Below, piece after piece: positions 27,259 to 36,974 of a DNA stretch of 64,000 bases (position 1 is the stretch's first letter; every line of letters starts with the position of its first letter). Where the stretch lies: positions 62,001 to 126,000 of the forward strand of contig NZ_JASBRI010000020.1 in NCBI RefSeq assembly GCF_030149515.1, given 5' to 3'. Under the pieces are notes generated by a model. It searched no databases. It had not been told where the DNA came from and saw only the letters and a list, made by a program, of their open reading frames with translations. The translations under genes were made by a program, and so were the position numbers. The DNA is from Maricaulis sp. GTDB taxonomy: Bacteria; Pseudomonadota; Alphaproteobacteria; Caulobacterales; Maricaulaceae.

Positions 27259-29441
27259 CGGCGCGCAAGCCTCAAAGCATTGAGTGTCACCAGGACCGAG
27301 GACGCCGACATGGCGATAGCGGCGATCAGCGGCGTGACAAAGCCGGCCACCGCAAGCGGCACGGCGATCATGTTGTAAACCGCTGCCAGGGCAAAGTTTT
27401 CCAGAACGCGCCGCCTGGCCCCGCGCGACACGTCGAGGGCCATGATCGCCGAGTTCAGCCGGTCGCCCTGCAGCACGAAGTCGGCCGCAGCCTGGGAGAT
27501 TTCCGCCGCCGATGCCAGCGAAACGGAGACGTCCGCGGCGGCCAGGGCGGGGGCGTCATTGATGCCGTCACCGATCATGGCAACGCGGCGCCCCTCGTCT
27601 TTCAGGGCCTTCAGGCGGGCGATCTTGTCCTGGGGTTTCAGTTCGGCCTGCCAGGCATCGATCCCCAATTCCTGCGCAATCGCGGCCACGGGACCCGCAC
27701 GATCCCCCGACAGGAGTACAATCGCCATGCCCCGGGCCTGAAATTGCGAGACGGTCGAAACCGCATCGGACCGCAACCGGTCCATGAAGCGAAAGCGCAC
27801 CGGTTCGCCCCCGTCACGGCACAGCCAGGCCTCCGTATGGGGGTCGCCGGGCGTATCGATCCCGATCCAGCGCGCCGAGCCGAGGCGGACCCTCACCCCG
27901 TCCTCGAACGCTTCGATTCCGCCGCCGGAAATCTCGCGGGCATCGGCCGCTGCGTGACCCATCCCTGCAGCATCTGCGACGGCGCGGGAAAGCGGGTGAC
28001 GGCTGGTCCGGGCGAGACGGGCGGCGGTCTCGAATTCCGCGTCGGGAATGTCCCCGCGGTTGATCAGGCGCGGACGGCCTTCGGTGAGTGTTCCGGTCTT
28101 GTCGAAGACGACGGTGTCGATGCCCGCCAGACGCTCCATGGCGTCGCCGGATTTTACCAGCACACCTTCGCGATAGAGCCGGCCCGAGGCGACGACCTGG
28201 ACCGCCGGGACCGCCAGGCCCAGGGCGCAGGGACAGGTGATGATCAGAACGGCAATGGCATTGATGATCGCCATGCGCGGGTCCCCTGCCACGACCAGCC
28301 AGCCCACCAGGGTCAGCGCGGCCAGGGAATGCACAACGGGGACGTAGAGTTTCGCGGCGCGGTCGGCGAGGCGGACATAGCGCGAGCGGCTCTGTTCGCC
28401 GGCCTCGACCAGGCGGGTGATCTCGGCCAGCAGGGAATTGTCGCGGTCGGCGGTGGCTTCCAGCACCAGCTTGGCATCGAGATTGAGCATGCCCGAGAAG
28501 ATCTCGATGCCCGGACGGGCCTCGACCGGAGCCGTCTCGCCGGTGACCAGGGATCCGTCCAGCGCGCCCGTGCCCTCGCGGATAATGGCGTCGACCGGCA
28601 CACGGTCGCCGGCGGCGAGAACGAGCCGGTCGCCCGCCCTCACCTCCCGCGCCGGGATCGCCTCGATGCGGCCGTCGGGACGGATCCGGTTGGCGGTGGC
28701 CGCCTGCATCGCCGCCAGGCCCCGCGCCGCCTCGCCGGCCCTGGCGCGAAGGCGCATGTCCAGAAACCGTCCGATCAGGAGGAAGAAGAGCAGCATCACG
28801 GCGGCGTCGTAATAGGTGTCGCCATGGCCGATGAAGGTTTCCCAGACCGACAGGCCGCAGGCCAGCAGCACGGCCAGCGAGATCGGCACGTCCATGTTCA
28901 CATGGCCGTTGCGAAGTGCGGTGATGGCGGAACGGAAGAAGGGCTGGCCGGCATAGGCCGCCGCCGGAAGGACAATCAGGGCAGAGATGCGGTGCATCAG
29001 CGCCTGCATCGTTCCGGTCATCTCCATGCCGCCGGCCCAGACCGAGATCGAGAGCAGCATGACATTGGCCATGGCGAAGCCGGCCACGGCCATCGCGCGC
29101 AGCAGTTTGCGCTCCTCCTCCTTCTGCGGATCGGCATCGGTTTCCGGCTCGTAGGGCGTGGCCGGATAGCCGATGGCGCGCAGCTTGGCGACGTATTCGC
29201 CAGCCAGTGCGGGATCGCCGCGCCAGGACAGGGACAGCCGTCCGGTCGACAGGTTCAGCCGGGCATTCTCGACGCGCGGATCCTCGCGCAGACCCGACTC
29301 GATCCGGGCGATACAGCCCGCACACACCGCCCCGCGCACCAGCAGGTCGAGTCTGGACTGACCGTCCGCGAGGCGCACGAAAGCCTGCGGATCGACAGCA
29401 TTCGCGGTATCCGACAGATGAGCGGCATCTAGGGCAGCCAC
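27246..29441 (-). CDS. ccoI: Copper-exporting P-type ATPase CcoI (FixI)
   Basis: A 731-aa P1B-type ATPase that moves copper across the inner membrane for cbb3 assembly. In order: an N-terminal heavy-metal domain with CAGC in GAVCAGCIARIESGL, membrane helices, the actuator loop (GTGALDGSLVTGETAPV), the membrane CPC motif ITCPCALGLAVP, the phosphorylation site DKTGTLTEG and the hinge GDGINDAPAL. Only one metal domain is present, as is usual in CcoI. It overlaps ccoH by 13 bp upstream and ccoS by 13 bp downstream. Confidence 0.96.
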   Translation of the reverse strand: MAALDAAHLSDTANAVDPQAFVRLADGQSRLDLLVRGAVCAGCIARIESGLREDPRVENARLNLSTGRLSLSWRGDPALAGEYVAKLRAIGYPATPYEPETDADPQKEEERKLLRAMAVAGFAMANVMLLSISVWAGGMEMTGTMQALMHRISALIVLPAAAYAGQPFFRSAITALRNGHVNMDVPISLAVLLACGLSVWETFIGHGDTYYDAAVMLLFFLLIGRFLDMRLRARAGEAARGLAAMQAATANRIRPDGRIEAIPAREVRAGDRLVLAAGDRVPVDAIIREGTGALDGSLVTGETAPVEARPGIEIFSGMLNLDAKLVLEATADRDNSLLAEITRLVEAGEQSRSRYVRLADRAAKLYVPVVHSLAALTLVGWLVVAGDPRMAIINAIAVLIITCPCALGLAVPAVQVVASGRLYREGVLVKSGDAMERLAGIDTVVFDKTGTLTEGRPRLINRGDIPDAEFETAARLARTSRHPLSRAVADAAGMGHAAADAREISGGGIEAFEDGVRVRLGSARWIGIDTPGDPHTEAWLCRDGGEPVRFRFMDRLRSDAVSTVSQFQARGMAIVLLSGDRAGPVAAIAQELGIDAWQAELKPQDKIARLKALKDEGRRVAMIGDGINDAPALAAADVSVSLASAAEISQAAADFVLQGDRLNSAIMALDVSRGARRRVLENFALAAVYNMIAVPLAVAGFVTPLIAAIAMSASSVLVTLNALRLARRCRS

Positions 29442-29899
29442 AGATCATGCTCCATCTCGAACGGCGCCTCGCCGTCATTGACCGCGTGGAGATGCCACTC
29501 GCCGGCCTCGGTGCAGGGCAGCGTGACCCGGTAGAGGCCGGCCCGCCGTTCCTCGAAGGCCAGCGGACAATCGCGCGACGTATCCGTCGGATGATTCATC
29601 GCGCCGGACAGGGACAGCCCGCTGACCGGGGTGCCGCCGGCGTCGCGCACTTCGACGAGGAGGTCTCCATCGACCACATTGACCCGGGCCGACCAGCCCA
29701 ACGCATCCTGGGCCCGGCGGCGGTCGAGAACATCGTTGTAGTTCAGCCCCTGGACGTAGGAACGCGGCACGTCCTCGCCGGGATGCGTGCGCATAGCCAG
29801 GGTGATGAAGGTGGCGTTCACGCCGATGGTCACCGTGAAGAAAGCCACGATCATCACGAGAACGTGCCAGCCTTTGACCGGGTTCAGGAAGCCCTTCAT
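29429..29899 (-). CDS. ccoH: cbb3 oxidase assembly protein CcoH (FixH)
   Basis: A 156-aa protein with one N-terminal membrane helix (GWHVLVMIVAFFTVTIGVNATFITLA) and a periplasmic beta-rich domain, matching FixH. The motif YVQGLNYNDVLDRRRAQDALGW is typical. I start at ATG 29899 (MKGFLNPVKGW); the longer ORF in the track is an overlap into ccoG. The ATG overlaps the ccoG stop codon by 4 bp (ATGA). In Rhodobacter and others CcoH is needed for stable oxidase assembly. Confidence 0.93.
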   Translation of the reverse strand: MKGFLNPVKGWHVLVMIVAFFTVTIGVNATFITLAMRTHPGEDVPRSYVQGLNYNDVLDRRRAQDALGWSARVNVVDGDLLVEVRDAGGTPVSGLSLSGAMNHPTDTSRDCPLAFEERRAGLYRVTLPCTEAGEWHLHAVNDGEAPFEMEHDLWLP

Positions 29900-31380
29900 T
29901 CGTCTGCTCCGGTAATGATCATTGACGGTGTCGCCGCGGTTTCCCCGGTCGTGCGATCGGTGACGCGGAAGGCGAATTCCTCGCGCGGCCCGTCGATCGC
30001 TGCGGCCGGAAGTGTCAGATATATCACGAAGTCCCTGGTCCGGTCGGGGCCGACTTCCAGGAGCATGGGCGCTGCGTCGGGTGCGCCCAGCACACGCGCC
30101 CCGATGGCCGGATCGCCCTCGATGACCAGATCCAGCGTGCGTGCCCGATTGGCCTTGTTGACCACTTTCAGCGTGTAGCCATTGCGCACCGAACCGTCTG
30201 AAAGCCGGACATAATTGGGATTGCGGTCGCGCTGGGAATTGAGCTCCAGCTCCGATCGCGCGATCAGCGCACCGAGCATGACCGCAGCCACGATCGCGAA
30301 CGCCACGGCATAGACCAGGGTCCGCGCCCGCACGAAGCGATAGCGCGGTTCCTCGCCGCGCTGGAAACGGTCGACATTGTCGTCGGTCTCGTAGGTGATG
30401 AGGCCGGTGGGCCGGTCCACCTTCCGCATGATGTCGTCGCAGGCATCGATGCACAGGGCGCACTGGATGCATTCCAGCTGGGCACCGTCACGGATATCGA
30501 TCCCCATCGGACAGACGGCCACACACTGCTTGCAGTCGATGCAATCGCCCCGCCCCTCCCAGGTATCGCCCTTCTTGTGCGCTCCGCGCGGTTCGCCGCG
30601 GTCGACCCGGTAGGTGACGTTCAGTGCTTCGCGATCGGTCATGGCGGCCTGTATGCGCGGCCAGGGACACATATAGGTGCAAACCTGTTCGCGCATGGTT
30701 CCGGCGAGCGTGTAGGTGGTGAAGGTGAGCATGCCGGCAAACAGATAGGACGACGGCGCAGCCTGGCCGGTGAAGAAATTCCCCAGCGTCTCGTAGGCGT
30801 CATGGAAATAGAGGATCCACGCCCCGCCGGTGGCGAGGGCGATGATCAGCCAGACCGCATGCTTGCCCGTCTTCCGCCAGGCCTTTTCGAGAGACCAGGG
30901 CGCCCGGTCGAGCCGCATGCGGGCGTTACGGTCACCCTCGAATGCGCGTTCGACCCAGATGAAAAGATCGGTCCACACCGTCTGCGGACAGGCATAGCCG
31001 CACCAGACCCGGCCGAACAGCGCTGTGGCCAGGAACAGGCCCAGCGCAGCCAGGATCAAAAGGCCGGTGACGTAGTAGATCTCCTGCGGCCAGATCTCGA
31101 TGAAGAAGAAATAGAAGCGCCGGCCCGCGAAATCGATCAGCACGGCCTGGTCGGGCGCGCCCTCGCCCCGGTCCCAGCGCAGGAAGGGCACGAGATAGTA
31201 GACGCCCAGCGTCACGGCCATGATCAGCCATTTCAGCGAGCGGAACTTGCCGTGCGCGAGCTTGGGATAGATCGGCTCGCGCTTCTTGTAGAGTTCGCGG
31301 GTTTCGGCGGCATTGACCGCTTCGGCTTTCGACCGCCGGATACCGGGCGCCGCCATGGCGCGTTTGGACGTGTCGGACAT
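29896..31380 (-). CDS. ccoG: cbb3 oxidase accessory iron-sulfur protein CcoG (FixG)
   Basis: A 494-aa membrane protein with five or so helices and two ferredoxin-type [4Fe-4S] cysteine clusters, CIDCKQCVAVCP and CIQCALCIDACD. An additional WCGYACPQ motif is kept on a membrane loop, and a C-terminal Ig-like periplasmic domain follows the last helix. CcoG is reported to act as a cupric reductase, giving Cu(I) to CcoI. First gene of the assembly part (ccoGHIS) and 42 bp after ccoP. Confidence 0.96.
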   Translation of the reverse strand: MSDTSKRAMAAPGIRRSKAEAVNAAETRELYKKREPIYPKLAHGKFRSLKWLIMAVTLGVYYLVPFLRWDRGEGAPDQAVLIDFAGRRFYFFFIEIWPQEIYYVTGLLILAALGLFLATALFGRVWCGYACPQTVWTDLFIWVERAFEGDRNARMRLDRAPWSLEKAWRKTGKHAVWLIIALATGGAWILYFHDAYETLGNFFTGQAAPSSYLFAGMLTFTTYTLAGTMREQVCTYMCPWPRIQAAMTDREALNVTYRVDRGEPRGAHKKGDTWEGRGDCIDCKQCVAVCPMGIDIRDGAQLECIQCALCIDACDDIMRKVDRPTGLITYETDDNVDRFQRGEEPRYRFVRARTLVYAVAFAIVAAVMLGALIARSELELNSQRDRNPNYVRLSDGSVRNGYTLKVVNKANRARTLDLVIEGDPAIGARVLGAPDAAPMLLEVGPDRTRDFVIYLTLPAAAIDGPREEFAFRVTDRTTGETAATPSMIITGADE

Positions 31381-31422
31381 GACGGCGCTCTAACCCGGTT
31401 CCCCTTGTTCAGCCGATGCGAC

Positions 31423-32355
31423 CTAGCGCCCCGTGAGACGGTTGGCCGCACCCTCCTCTTCGCCGCCGCCCAGCAGATAGACATAGGCAGCCAGCGCATC
31501 GATCGTGGCCTCGTCCAGCCGACCTTCCCAGGCCGGCATGACGCCGTAGGGACCGCGATGGATAATGCCGATCACCTGCTGGCGCTGCGAACCGTAGAGC
31601 CAGTTCCGGTCGGCCAGGTTGGGCGCGCCCTGCATCGGGTCGCCGGAGCCGTCTTCCATGTGGCAGCTGGCACACTGGATGTCGTAGATCTCGCGGCCGC
31701 GGGCGATCACATCGTCGCTGGCTTCGCCACGTCCCGACAGGGACAGGACATAGTCGGTCACATCGGCGATTTCGCTGCCGGTCAGCAGATCGTCCCGGCC
31801 GAAGGACGGCATTTGCGAGAAGCGCGTATCGGGGTGTTCCGCACGAATGCCGACGCGCAGGGTGGTGCGGATGTCCCCATAGGTACCACCCCACAGCCAG
31901 ACATCGTCGTTCAGGTTGGGATAGCCCGGTGCCCCCTGGGCACCCGAACCGTGACAGGTGGCGCAATTATCGCCGAAGGCCGCCTCGCCGGCGGCGCGGA
32001 CAAAGCCCAGCAGGTCGGGATCGTTCTCGATCTCCTGGATCGAGGCGCCCTCGAGCGCCGCATAGCCGCCGGCGCGCGAGGCCTGCAGCTCCTCCATCGC
32101 CTGGGCGACATTTGCGCGTTCGGAGTGATCGCGGAGACCGCGTGTGTGGTCGGTCTCGCCGGCCAGACCCGGCAGCGCCGGCCAGGCGGGCATGAAGATC
32201 ATGTACACGACAGACCAGGCGACGGAGGCATAGAAGACCCACAGCCACCAGCGCGGCAGCGGCGTATCCAGTTCCTTGATCCCGTCCCATTCATGGCCGG
32301 TCGTCTGGGTGCCCGAATGGGCGTCGCGTTCAACGTCGTGTTCGTCAGCGGACAT
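31423..32355 (-). CDS. ccoP: cbb3 oxidase diheme subunit CcoP
   Basis: A 310-aa membrane-anchored cytochrome c with two heme sites, CATCH and CASCH, and a single helix near residues 35-55 (WWLWVFYASVAWSVVYMIFM). It takes electrons from the bc1 complex or soluble cytochromes and passes them to CcoO. The N-terminal segment DEHDVERDAHSGTQTTGHEWDGIKELDTPLPRWW is the usual CcoP opening. I start at ATG 32355 (MSADEHD), overlapping the end of ccoQ by 11 bp; ATG 32361 is equally possible. Confidence 0.96.
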   Translation of the reverse strand: MSADEHDVERDAHSGTQTTGHEWDGIKELDTPLPRWWLWVFYASVAWSVVYMIFMPAWPALPGLAGETDHTRGLRDHSERANVAQAMEELQASRAGGYAALEGASIQEIENDPDLLGFVRAAGEAAFGDNCATCHGSGAQGAPGYPNLNDDVWLWGGTYGDIRTTLRVGIRAEHPDTRFSQMPSFGRDDLLTGSEIADVTDYVLSLSGRGEASDDVIARGREIYDIQCASCHMEDGSGDPMQGAPNLADRNWLYGSQRQQVIGIIHRGPYGVMPAWEGRLDEATIDALAAYVYLLGGGEEEGAANRLTGR

Positions 32356-32539
32356 CGGCATCGTCCTCATTCTCGCCGGCGGTCTCCGGCGCATCGGGTT
32401 CGGTGAGCGGCGTACGGGCAGCCTTGTCGAACTTCTGCTGGTTGCGCGGCCAGAGCGCATAGGCGAGCACGCCGGCGAACAGCAGGATGAAGATCAACAG
32501 ACCGCCTGTCTGGGCGAAGCTGGAGAGTGTTTCGTACAT
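32345..32539 (-). CDS. ccoQ: cbb3 oxidase small subunit CcoQ
   Basis: A 64-aa protein with one membrane helix (GGLLIFILLFAGVLAYALWP) followed by RNQQKFDKAAR, which is the standard CcoQ pattern. It helps stabilise the complex. It starts 4 bp after the ccoO stop and overlaps the ccoP start, so the four structural genes are tightly linked. Confidence 0.93.
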   Translation of the reverse strand: MYETLSSFAQTGGLLIFILLFAGVLAYALWPRNQQKFDKAARTPLTEPDAPETAGENEDDADVR

Positions 32540-32543
32540 CGCC

Positions 32544-33302
32544 CTACCTCAGATTCTCGTCGGCCTGTGCCTCATAGGTGGAAAAATCCACCATGGTGCC
32601 AAGCACTTGCAGATAGGCGACGAGCGCATCCATCTCGGTAACCCGCGAGGGATCGCCGTCGAAATCGCGCATGACGGCACCAGGATAACGTGCCTGGAAG
32701 GCGTCATAGTCCATCGCGTAGGGATCGAGCTGGGTGGTGACGTCCGAGACCGCCGCCTCGATCATCTCCTCTGTGTAGGGCACACCCACGATCCGCAAGG
32801 CACGAAGATTGGCGGCGATATTCGCGTAGTCCAGCTCGGCGGTCGCCAGGAAGGGGTAGTCCGGCATGATGGATTCCGGCACCACCGATTGCGGATCGAT
32901 CAGGTGGTCGCGGTGCCATTCGTCGGAATACTTGCCCCCGACCCGGGCAAGATCCGGCCCTGTCCGCTTCGATCCCCACTGGAAGGGGTGGTCGTACATG
33001 CTCTCGGCCGCCAGCGAGTAGTGGCCATAGCGTTCCACCTCGTCGCGCAGCGGGCGCACCATCTGCGAGTGGCAGTTATAGCAGCCCTCGCGGATGTAGA
33101 TATCGCGCCCGGCCTGTTCCAGCGGCGTGTAGGGCCGCATGCCATCCACTTCCTCGATCGTCGAGTCGAGATAGAAGAGCGGAGCGATTTCCACGATCCC
33201 GCCGATCGAGACCGTGATCAGGATGCCCACGGTCAGGATCAGGGAGTTCTTTTCGAAGAGCGTCTTGTGCAGATCGCTCCAGCGGCTTTGCTTCTGCGCC
33301 AT
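32544..33302 (-). CDS. ccoO: cbb3 oxidase monoheme subunit CcoO
   Basis: A 252-aa cytochrome c with an N-terminal membrane anchor ([29 protein letters not shown]) and one heme site in [17 protein letters not shown]. It passes electrons from CcoP to the CcoN active site. The stretch [43 protein letters not shown] is highly characteristic of CcoO. Starts 9 bp after ccoN. Confidence 0.97.
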   Translation of the reverse strand: MAQKQSRWSDLHKTLFEKNSLILTVGILITVSIGGIVEIAPLFYLDSTIEEVDGMRPYTPLEQAGRDIYIREGCYNCHSQMVRPLRDEVERYGHYSLAAESMYDHPFQWGSKRTGPDLARVGGKYSDEWHRDHLIDPQSVVPESIMPDYPFLATAELDYANIAANLRALRIVGVPYTEEMIEAAVSDVTTQLDPYAMDYDAFQARYPGAVMRDFDGDPSRVTEMDALVAYLQVLGTMVDFSTYEAQADENLR

Positions 33303-33311
33303 GACAGCCCC

Positions 33312-34964
33312 CTATTCGGCCGGAACGGCAGACGTTTGCGGGATGACGTTCTCGTCTTCCTCTTCCACGTCGCCCTTGATCGTGCGGTACATGTTGTAGG
33401 CCATGATGATCGCGCCCGAGAGGTAGAGCACGCCGCCAAGGGCCCGGATGATGTATGAGATGTGCATCGCCTCCACGGTCTCCACGAAGGAGAATTCCAG
33501 GAAGCCGAGCTCGTTGTAGGCCCGCCACATCAGACCCTGCATGATGCCTGCGACCCACATCGAGGTGATGTAGAGCAGGATTCCGAAGGTCGCGATCCAG
33601 AAGTGCCAGTCGACCAGCGCCTTGGAGAACATGCCCTTGCGCTTCCACAGCCAGGGCACCAGGCAGTAGACGGCACCGAAGGAGATGAAGCCGACCCAGC
33701 CGAGCGCGCCTGAGTGCACGTGGCCGACAGTCCAGTCGGTATAGTGCGAGAGCGCGTTGACGGCGCGCACCGACATCACCGGGCCTTCGAAGGTCGACAT
33801 GCCGTAGAAGGCCACCGACAGCACCAGCATGCGAACGACCGGATCGGTGCGCAGCTTGTCCCAGGCGCCCGACAGCGTCATCAGCCCGTTGATCATGCCC
33901 CCCCAGGACGGCATCCACAGCATCACCGAGAAGGTCATGCCCAGCGTCTGCGCCCATTCCGGCAAGGCCGTGTAGTGCAGGTGGTGGGGACCGGCCCAGA
34001 TATAGATGAAGATCAGCGACCAGAAGTGGATGATCGACAGCCGGTAGGAATAGACCGGCCGCTGAACGCGCTTGGGGATGAAATAGTACATGATCCCCAG
34101 GAAGCCGGCCGTCAGGAAGAAGCCGACCGCATTGTGGCCGTACCACCACTGGGTCAGCGCATCCTGCACGCCGGCGAACAGCGAGTAGCTGCGCGATCCG
34201 AACCACGAGACGGGCATCGACAGATTGTTGACGATGTGCAGCACGGCGATCGTCACAATGAAGGCCAGGTAGAACCAGTTCGCGACGTAGATGTGCGGTT
34301 CCTTGCGCTTCCACAGCGTACCGAGGAAGACCAGGAGATAGGCGACCCAGACAATGGTCAGCCAGATGTCGGCATACCATTCCGGCTCGGCATATTCCTT
34401 CGACTGGGTGATTCCGATGAGATAGCCGGTCGCCGCCATGACGATGAAGAACTGATAGCCCCAGAAGACAAACCAGGGCCAGATCCCGCCGGCGATCCGG
34501 GTGCGGCAGGTGCGCTGGACCACGTAGAAGGAGGTCGCGATCAGGGCGTTGCCGCCGAAGGCGAAGATCACGGCGGAGGTGTGCAGCGGGCGCAGGCGTC
34601 CGAAACTGGTGAATCCGAAGGGTTCCAGATTGAGCATCGGAAAGGCCAGCTGGAAGGCGATCACCACGCCCGCCAGAAGCCCGGCAATGCCCCAGAACAT
34701 CGTGGCGATCACGCCGGCCTTGACGACGTTTTCATTGTATTCGCGCTTGTCGTCGATCACGCCGCCGCCCGCGATGGTACCGACCAGCATCACAATCCCC
34801 GTGAGGAACCCGCCCAGCAACAGCCAGGACTGGCCGCGCATGGCCGCATCGGGCGCATACGCGGCCGCAAAAAGAGACCACAAGGCCCCAAGAAATGTAA
34901 TGATGAAGACGGCGGCTGTTCCCGGATCGGTCCCGACCCGTTTCAGCCCTTGAGCGTTCGACAT
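33312..34964 (-). CDS. ccoN: cbb3 oxidase catalytic subunit CcoN
   Basis: The 550-aa heme-copper oxidase core, class C, with about 12-14 membrane helices. Metal ligands are visible: the low-spin heme His in [17 protein letters not shown], the CuB His in [12 protein letters not shown], the His pair in [16 protein letters not shown], and the heme b3/b ligands in [14 protein letters not shown]. Reduces O2 to water at very low oxygen tension. First gene of ccoNOQP. It is divergent from the DUF2855 gene over 198 bp. No FNR/FixK box (TTGAT-N4-ATCAA) was seen there. Confidence 0.97.
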   Translation of the reverse strand: MSNAQGLKRVGTDPGTAAVFIITFLGALWSLFAAAYAPDAAMRGQSWLLLGGFLTGIVMLVGTIAGGGVIDDKREYNENVVKAGVIATMFWGIAGLLAGVVIAFQLAFPMLNLEPFGFTSFGRLRPLHTSAVIFAFGGNALIATSFYVVQRTCRTRIAGGIWPWFVFWGYQFFIVMAATGYLIGITQSKEYAEPEWYADIWLTIVWVAYLLVFLGTLWKRKEPHIYVANWFYLAFIVTIAVLHIVNNLSMPVSWFGSRSYSLFAGVQDALTQWWYGHNAVGFFLTAGFLGIMYYFIPKRVQRPVYSYRLSIIHFWSLIFIYIWAGPHHLHYTALPEWAQTLGMTFSVMLWMPSWGGMINGLMTLSGAWDKLRTDPVVRMLVLSVAFYGMSTFEGPVMSVRAVNALSHYTDWTVGHVHSGALGWVGFISFGAVYCLVPWLWKRKGMFSKALVDWHFWIATFGILLYITSMWVAGIMQGLMWRAYNELGFLEFSFVETVEAMHISYIIRALGGVLYLSGAIIMAYNMYRTIKGDVEEEDENVIPQTSAVPAE

Positions 34965-35097
34965 ATGCGCCCCCGGATGGCTGTTATTGGCCCCGGTGTA
35001 GCGCAGTATTCCGCAAAAACTCTATGGCAATTTGTCGCGTGCGACGAAAAGGGTCTGTGCCACATCCTTGACGGGCAGTGGATCACACGGCTGGTCG

Positions 35098-35111
35098 CAA
35101 GTCACGACTTG
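35098..35111. promoter_or_regulatory. Palindrome between ccoN and DUF2855 genes
   Basis: CAAGTC-AC-GACTTG is a perfect 6-bp dyad about 134 bp upstream of ccoN and 52 bp upstream of the DUF2855 ATG. It is a candidate operator for either gene. I know of no regulator tied to this sequence, and a dyad this short can be chance. Confidence 0.3.
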
Positions 35112-35162
35112 ATCATTGGAATCCGGAGGCGCACACAACCCTGGCAAATAAGGAGGAAACAT

Positions 35163-36233
35163 ATGGGTTGGTCGCTCTCAATCGACATGGACGATATTGC
35201 CGACGCCACCGTGGTGACGGCGAAGTCCGGACCGCTTCCCGACGGCGCGGCACGCCTTCGGATCGACCGGTTTGCGCTCACCGCCAACAATGTCACCTAT
35301 GCCGCATTCGGCCGGGCCATGCGGTACTGGGATTTCTTTCCCGGCGATGACGGTCGCGGGCGGCTGCCGGTATGGGGTTTCGCGGAGGTGTCAGAAAGCC
35401 GGGTGGACGGGCTTGCGCCCGGCGAGCGCGTATACGGTTACTTTCCCGCTGCCAGCGAACTCGATGTGCAACCTGTGCGGATCACCGCATCCGGCTTTGC
35501 CGATTCGTCGGCACACCGGACCGACCTCCCCCCGGCCTACAACGCCTATGTTCGCTGCCAGGCCGATCCGGCCTGGTCGCCGGAGATCGAGGCGGCGCAG
35601 ATGGTGCTGCAACCGCTCTTCGTGACTGCCTTTCTGCTCGACAACTATCTCCGCGATGACGCGAACGGGCTTGATGCGGCGCGCATCCTGCTGACTTCCG
35701 CTTCATCCAAGACGGCAATTTCGCTGGCCTATCTACTCAAACAGGCCGGCCGGCCGGCGCATGCGCTGACATCGGCGCGCAATGCCGGATTCGTTGCCGG
35801 GCTGGAGCTGTATGACGGGGTGACGACCTATGATGCGCTCGGCAGTCTCGGCGCCGGTGCTCCGGCGGTGATCGTGGATTTCGCCGGCGATGCCGACATC
35901 AATCGCGGCCTGCACACGCACCTGGCCGACGCATTGCTGGCCAATATCCGGGTCGGTGGCGCGCACTGGGAGAGAAGTGCGCCGCCGAAAGACTTGCCAC
36001 CGCCCAGGCCACACTTCTTCTTTGCCCCGGATGTCGCCCGCAGCCTGATCAAGACCTGGGGACAGGACCGGTTCGAAACGGCCTACAAGTCCGGCTGGCA
36101 GGACTTCGCCCGGGCAGCCGGGACCCTGTTCGGTTTTGAGGAACGCACCGGCGCCGGCGGTGCACTCGAAACCTACAGGCAACTTGTCGCCGGCGACGTC
36201 GCAGCCGACCGGGCCCTGAGCATCCGCACCTGA
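35163..36233 (+). CDS. DUF2855 family protein
   Basis: A 356-aa cytosolic protein matching DUF2855, a distant branch of the zinc-free MDR (quinone-oxidoreductase-like) fold. Family marks are RIDRFALTANNVTYAAFGRAMRYWDFFP and GRLPVWGFAEV near the N-terminus, and ILLTSASSKTAISLAYLLKQ in the nucleotide-binding half, where a classical GxGxxG is missing. The ATG has a very strong AAGGAGG. Nothing is known of the reaction. Divergent from ccoN and convergent with the aldolase gene. Confidence 0.85.
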   Translation: MGWSLSIDMDDIADATVVTAKSGPLPDGAARLRIDRFALTANNVTYAAFGRAMRYWDFFPGDDGRGRLPVWGFAEVSESRVDGLAPGERVYGYFPAASELDVQPVRITASGFADSSAHRTDLPPAYNAYVRCQADPAWSPEIEAAQMVLQPLFVTAFLLDNYLRDDANGLDAARILLTSASSKTAISLAYLLKQAGRPAHALTSARNAGFVAGLELYDGVTTYDALGSLGAGAPAVIVDFAGDADINRGLHTHLADALLANIRVGGAHWERSAPPKDLPPPRPHFFFAPDVARSLIKTWGQDRFETAYKSGWQDFARAAGTLFGFEERTGAGGALETYRQLVAGDVAADRALSIRT

Positions 36234-36239
36234 TCGAAG

Positions 36240-36267
36240 GACGGGTCAGAGAATGCTCTGGCCCGTC
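36240..36267. terminator. Convergent hairpin between DUF2855 and transaldolase genes
   Basis: GACGGGTCAGAG and CTCTGGCCCGTC form a 12-bp stem (one G-T pair) with a 4-nt loop. On the plus strand it is followed by TTCTTCC. The stem includes the stop codon region of the minus-strand gene, so it can end both transcripts. Confidence 0.65.
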
Positions 36268-36899
36268 TTCTTCCAGTCGTCCAGGAAAGCTTCCAGTCCG
36301 GCATCGGTCAGCTTGTGCTTGACCAGGCCCTTGAGAACGGCCGGTGGCACAGTAGCCACATCGGCCCCGGCCAGGGCGCATTGCTGGACGTGATCGGCCG
36401 AACGAATGGAAGCGGCCAGCACCTCGGTCTCGAAGCCATAATTGTCGTAGATGATGCGCAGGTTCTCGATCAGCTCCATGCCGTCGACGCCCAGATCGTC
36501 CAGCCGGCCGATGAAGGGCGAGATATAGGTCGCCCCCGCCTTGGCCGCGAGCAGTCCCTGATTGGCCGAGAAGCACAGGGTAACATTGGTCTTGATGCCG
36601 TCGGACGTGAGCGCCTGGCAGGCTTTCAGTCCCTCGAAGGTCAGCGGCAGCTTGACCACGACATTGTCCGCGAGCGCGGCGAGTTTCCGGCCTTCGGCGA
36701 TCATCGCGGGCGCATCCAGCGCGGTCACTTCCGCGCTCACCGGACCGTCGACCAGATCGCAGATCTCCTTGACCACTTCGAGAAAATCGCGGCCCGACTT
36801 GGCAATCAGGGACGGGTTCGTGGTGACGCCATCGACCAGGCCGGCCTCGGCCAGTTCGCGAATCTCCGCGACATCGGCGGTATCGACAAAAAACTTCAT
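36246..36899 (-). CDS. Transaldolase-like / fructose-6-phosphate aldolase
   Basis: A 217-aa enzyme of the short transaldolase (TalC/Fsa) family, using a Schiff-base lysine in [12 protein letters not shown]. Other marks are [61 protein letters not shown] and the C-terminal DWKKTG. In alphaproteobacteria these proteins usually serve as the transaldolase of the pentose phosphate pathway; Fsa activity is the alternative and cannot be told apart here. It starts 75 bp after the threonine ammonia-lyase gene. Confidence 0.92.
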   Translation of the reverse strand: MKFFVDTADVAEIRELAEAGLVDGVTTNPSLIAKSGRDFLEVVKEICDLVDGPVSAEVTALDAPAMIAEGRKLAALADNVVVKLPLTFEGLKACQALTSDGIKTNVTLCFSANQGLLAAKAGATYISPFIGRLDDLGVDGMELIENLRIIYDNYGFETEVLAASIRSADHVQQCALAGADVATVPPAVLKGLVKHKLTDAGLEAFLDDWKKTGQSIL

Positions 36900-36974
36900 G
36901 ATCTGACTCCTCGAACTGGACCGGCCGGTCTGCTGCGCCGCGTCATACTATGGGTGCGTGACAATTGAAATGCC

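Noticed and set aside
35107-35120. TTGATCATTGGAAT as an FNR half-site before ccoN
   Set aside because: Only one half matches the consensus; the other half does not.
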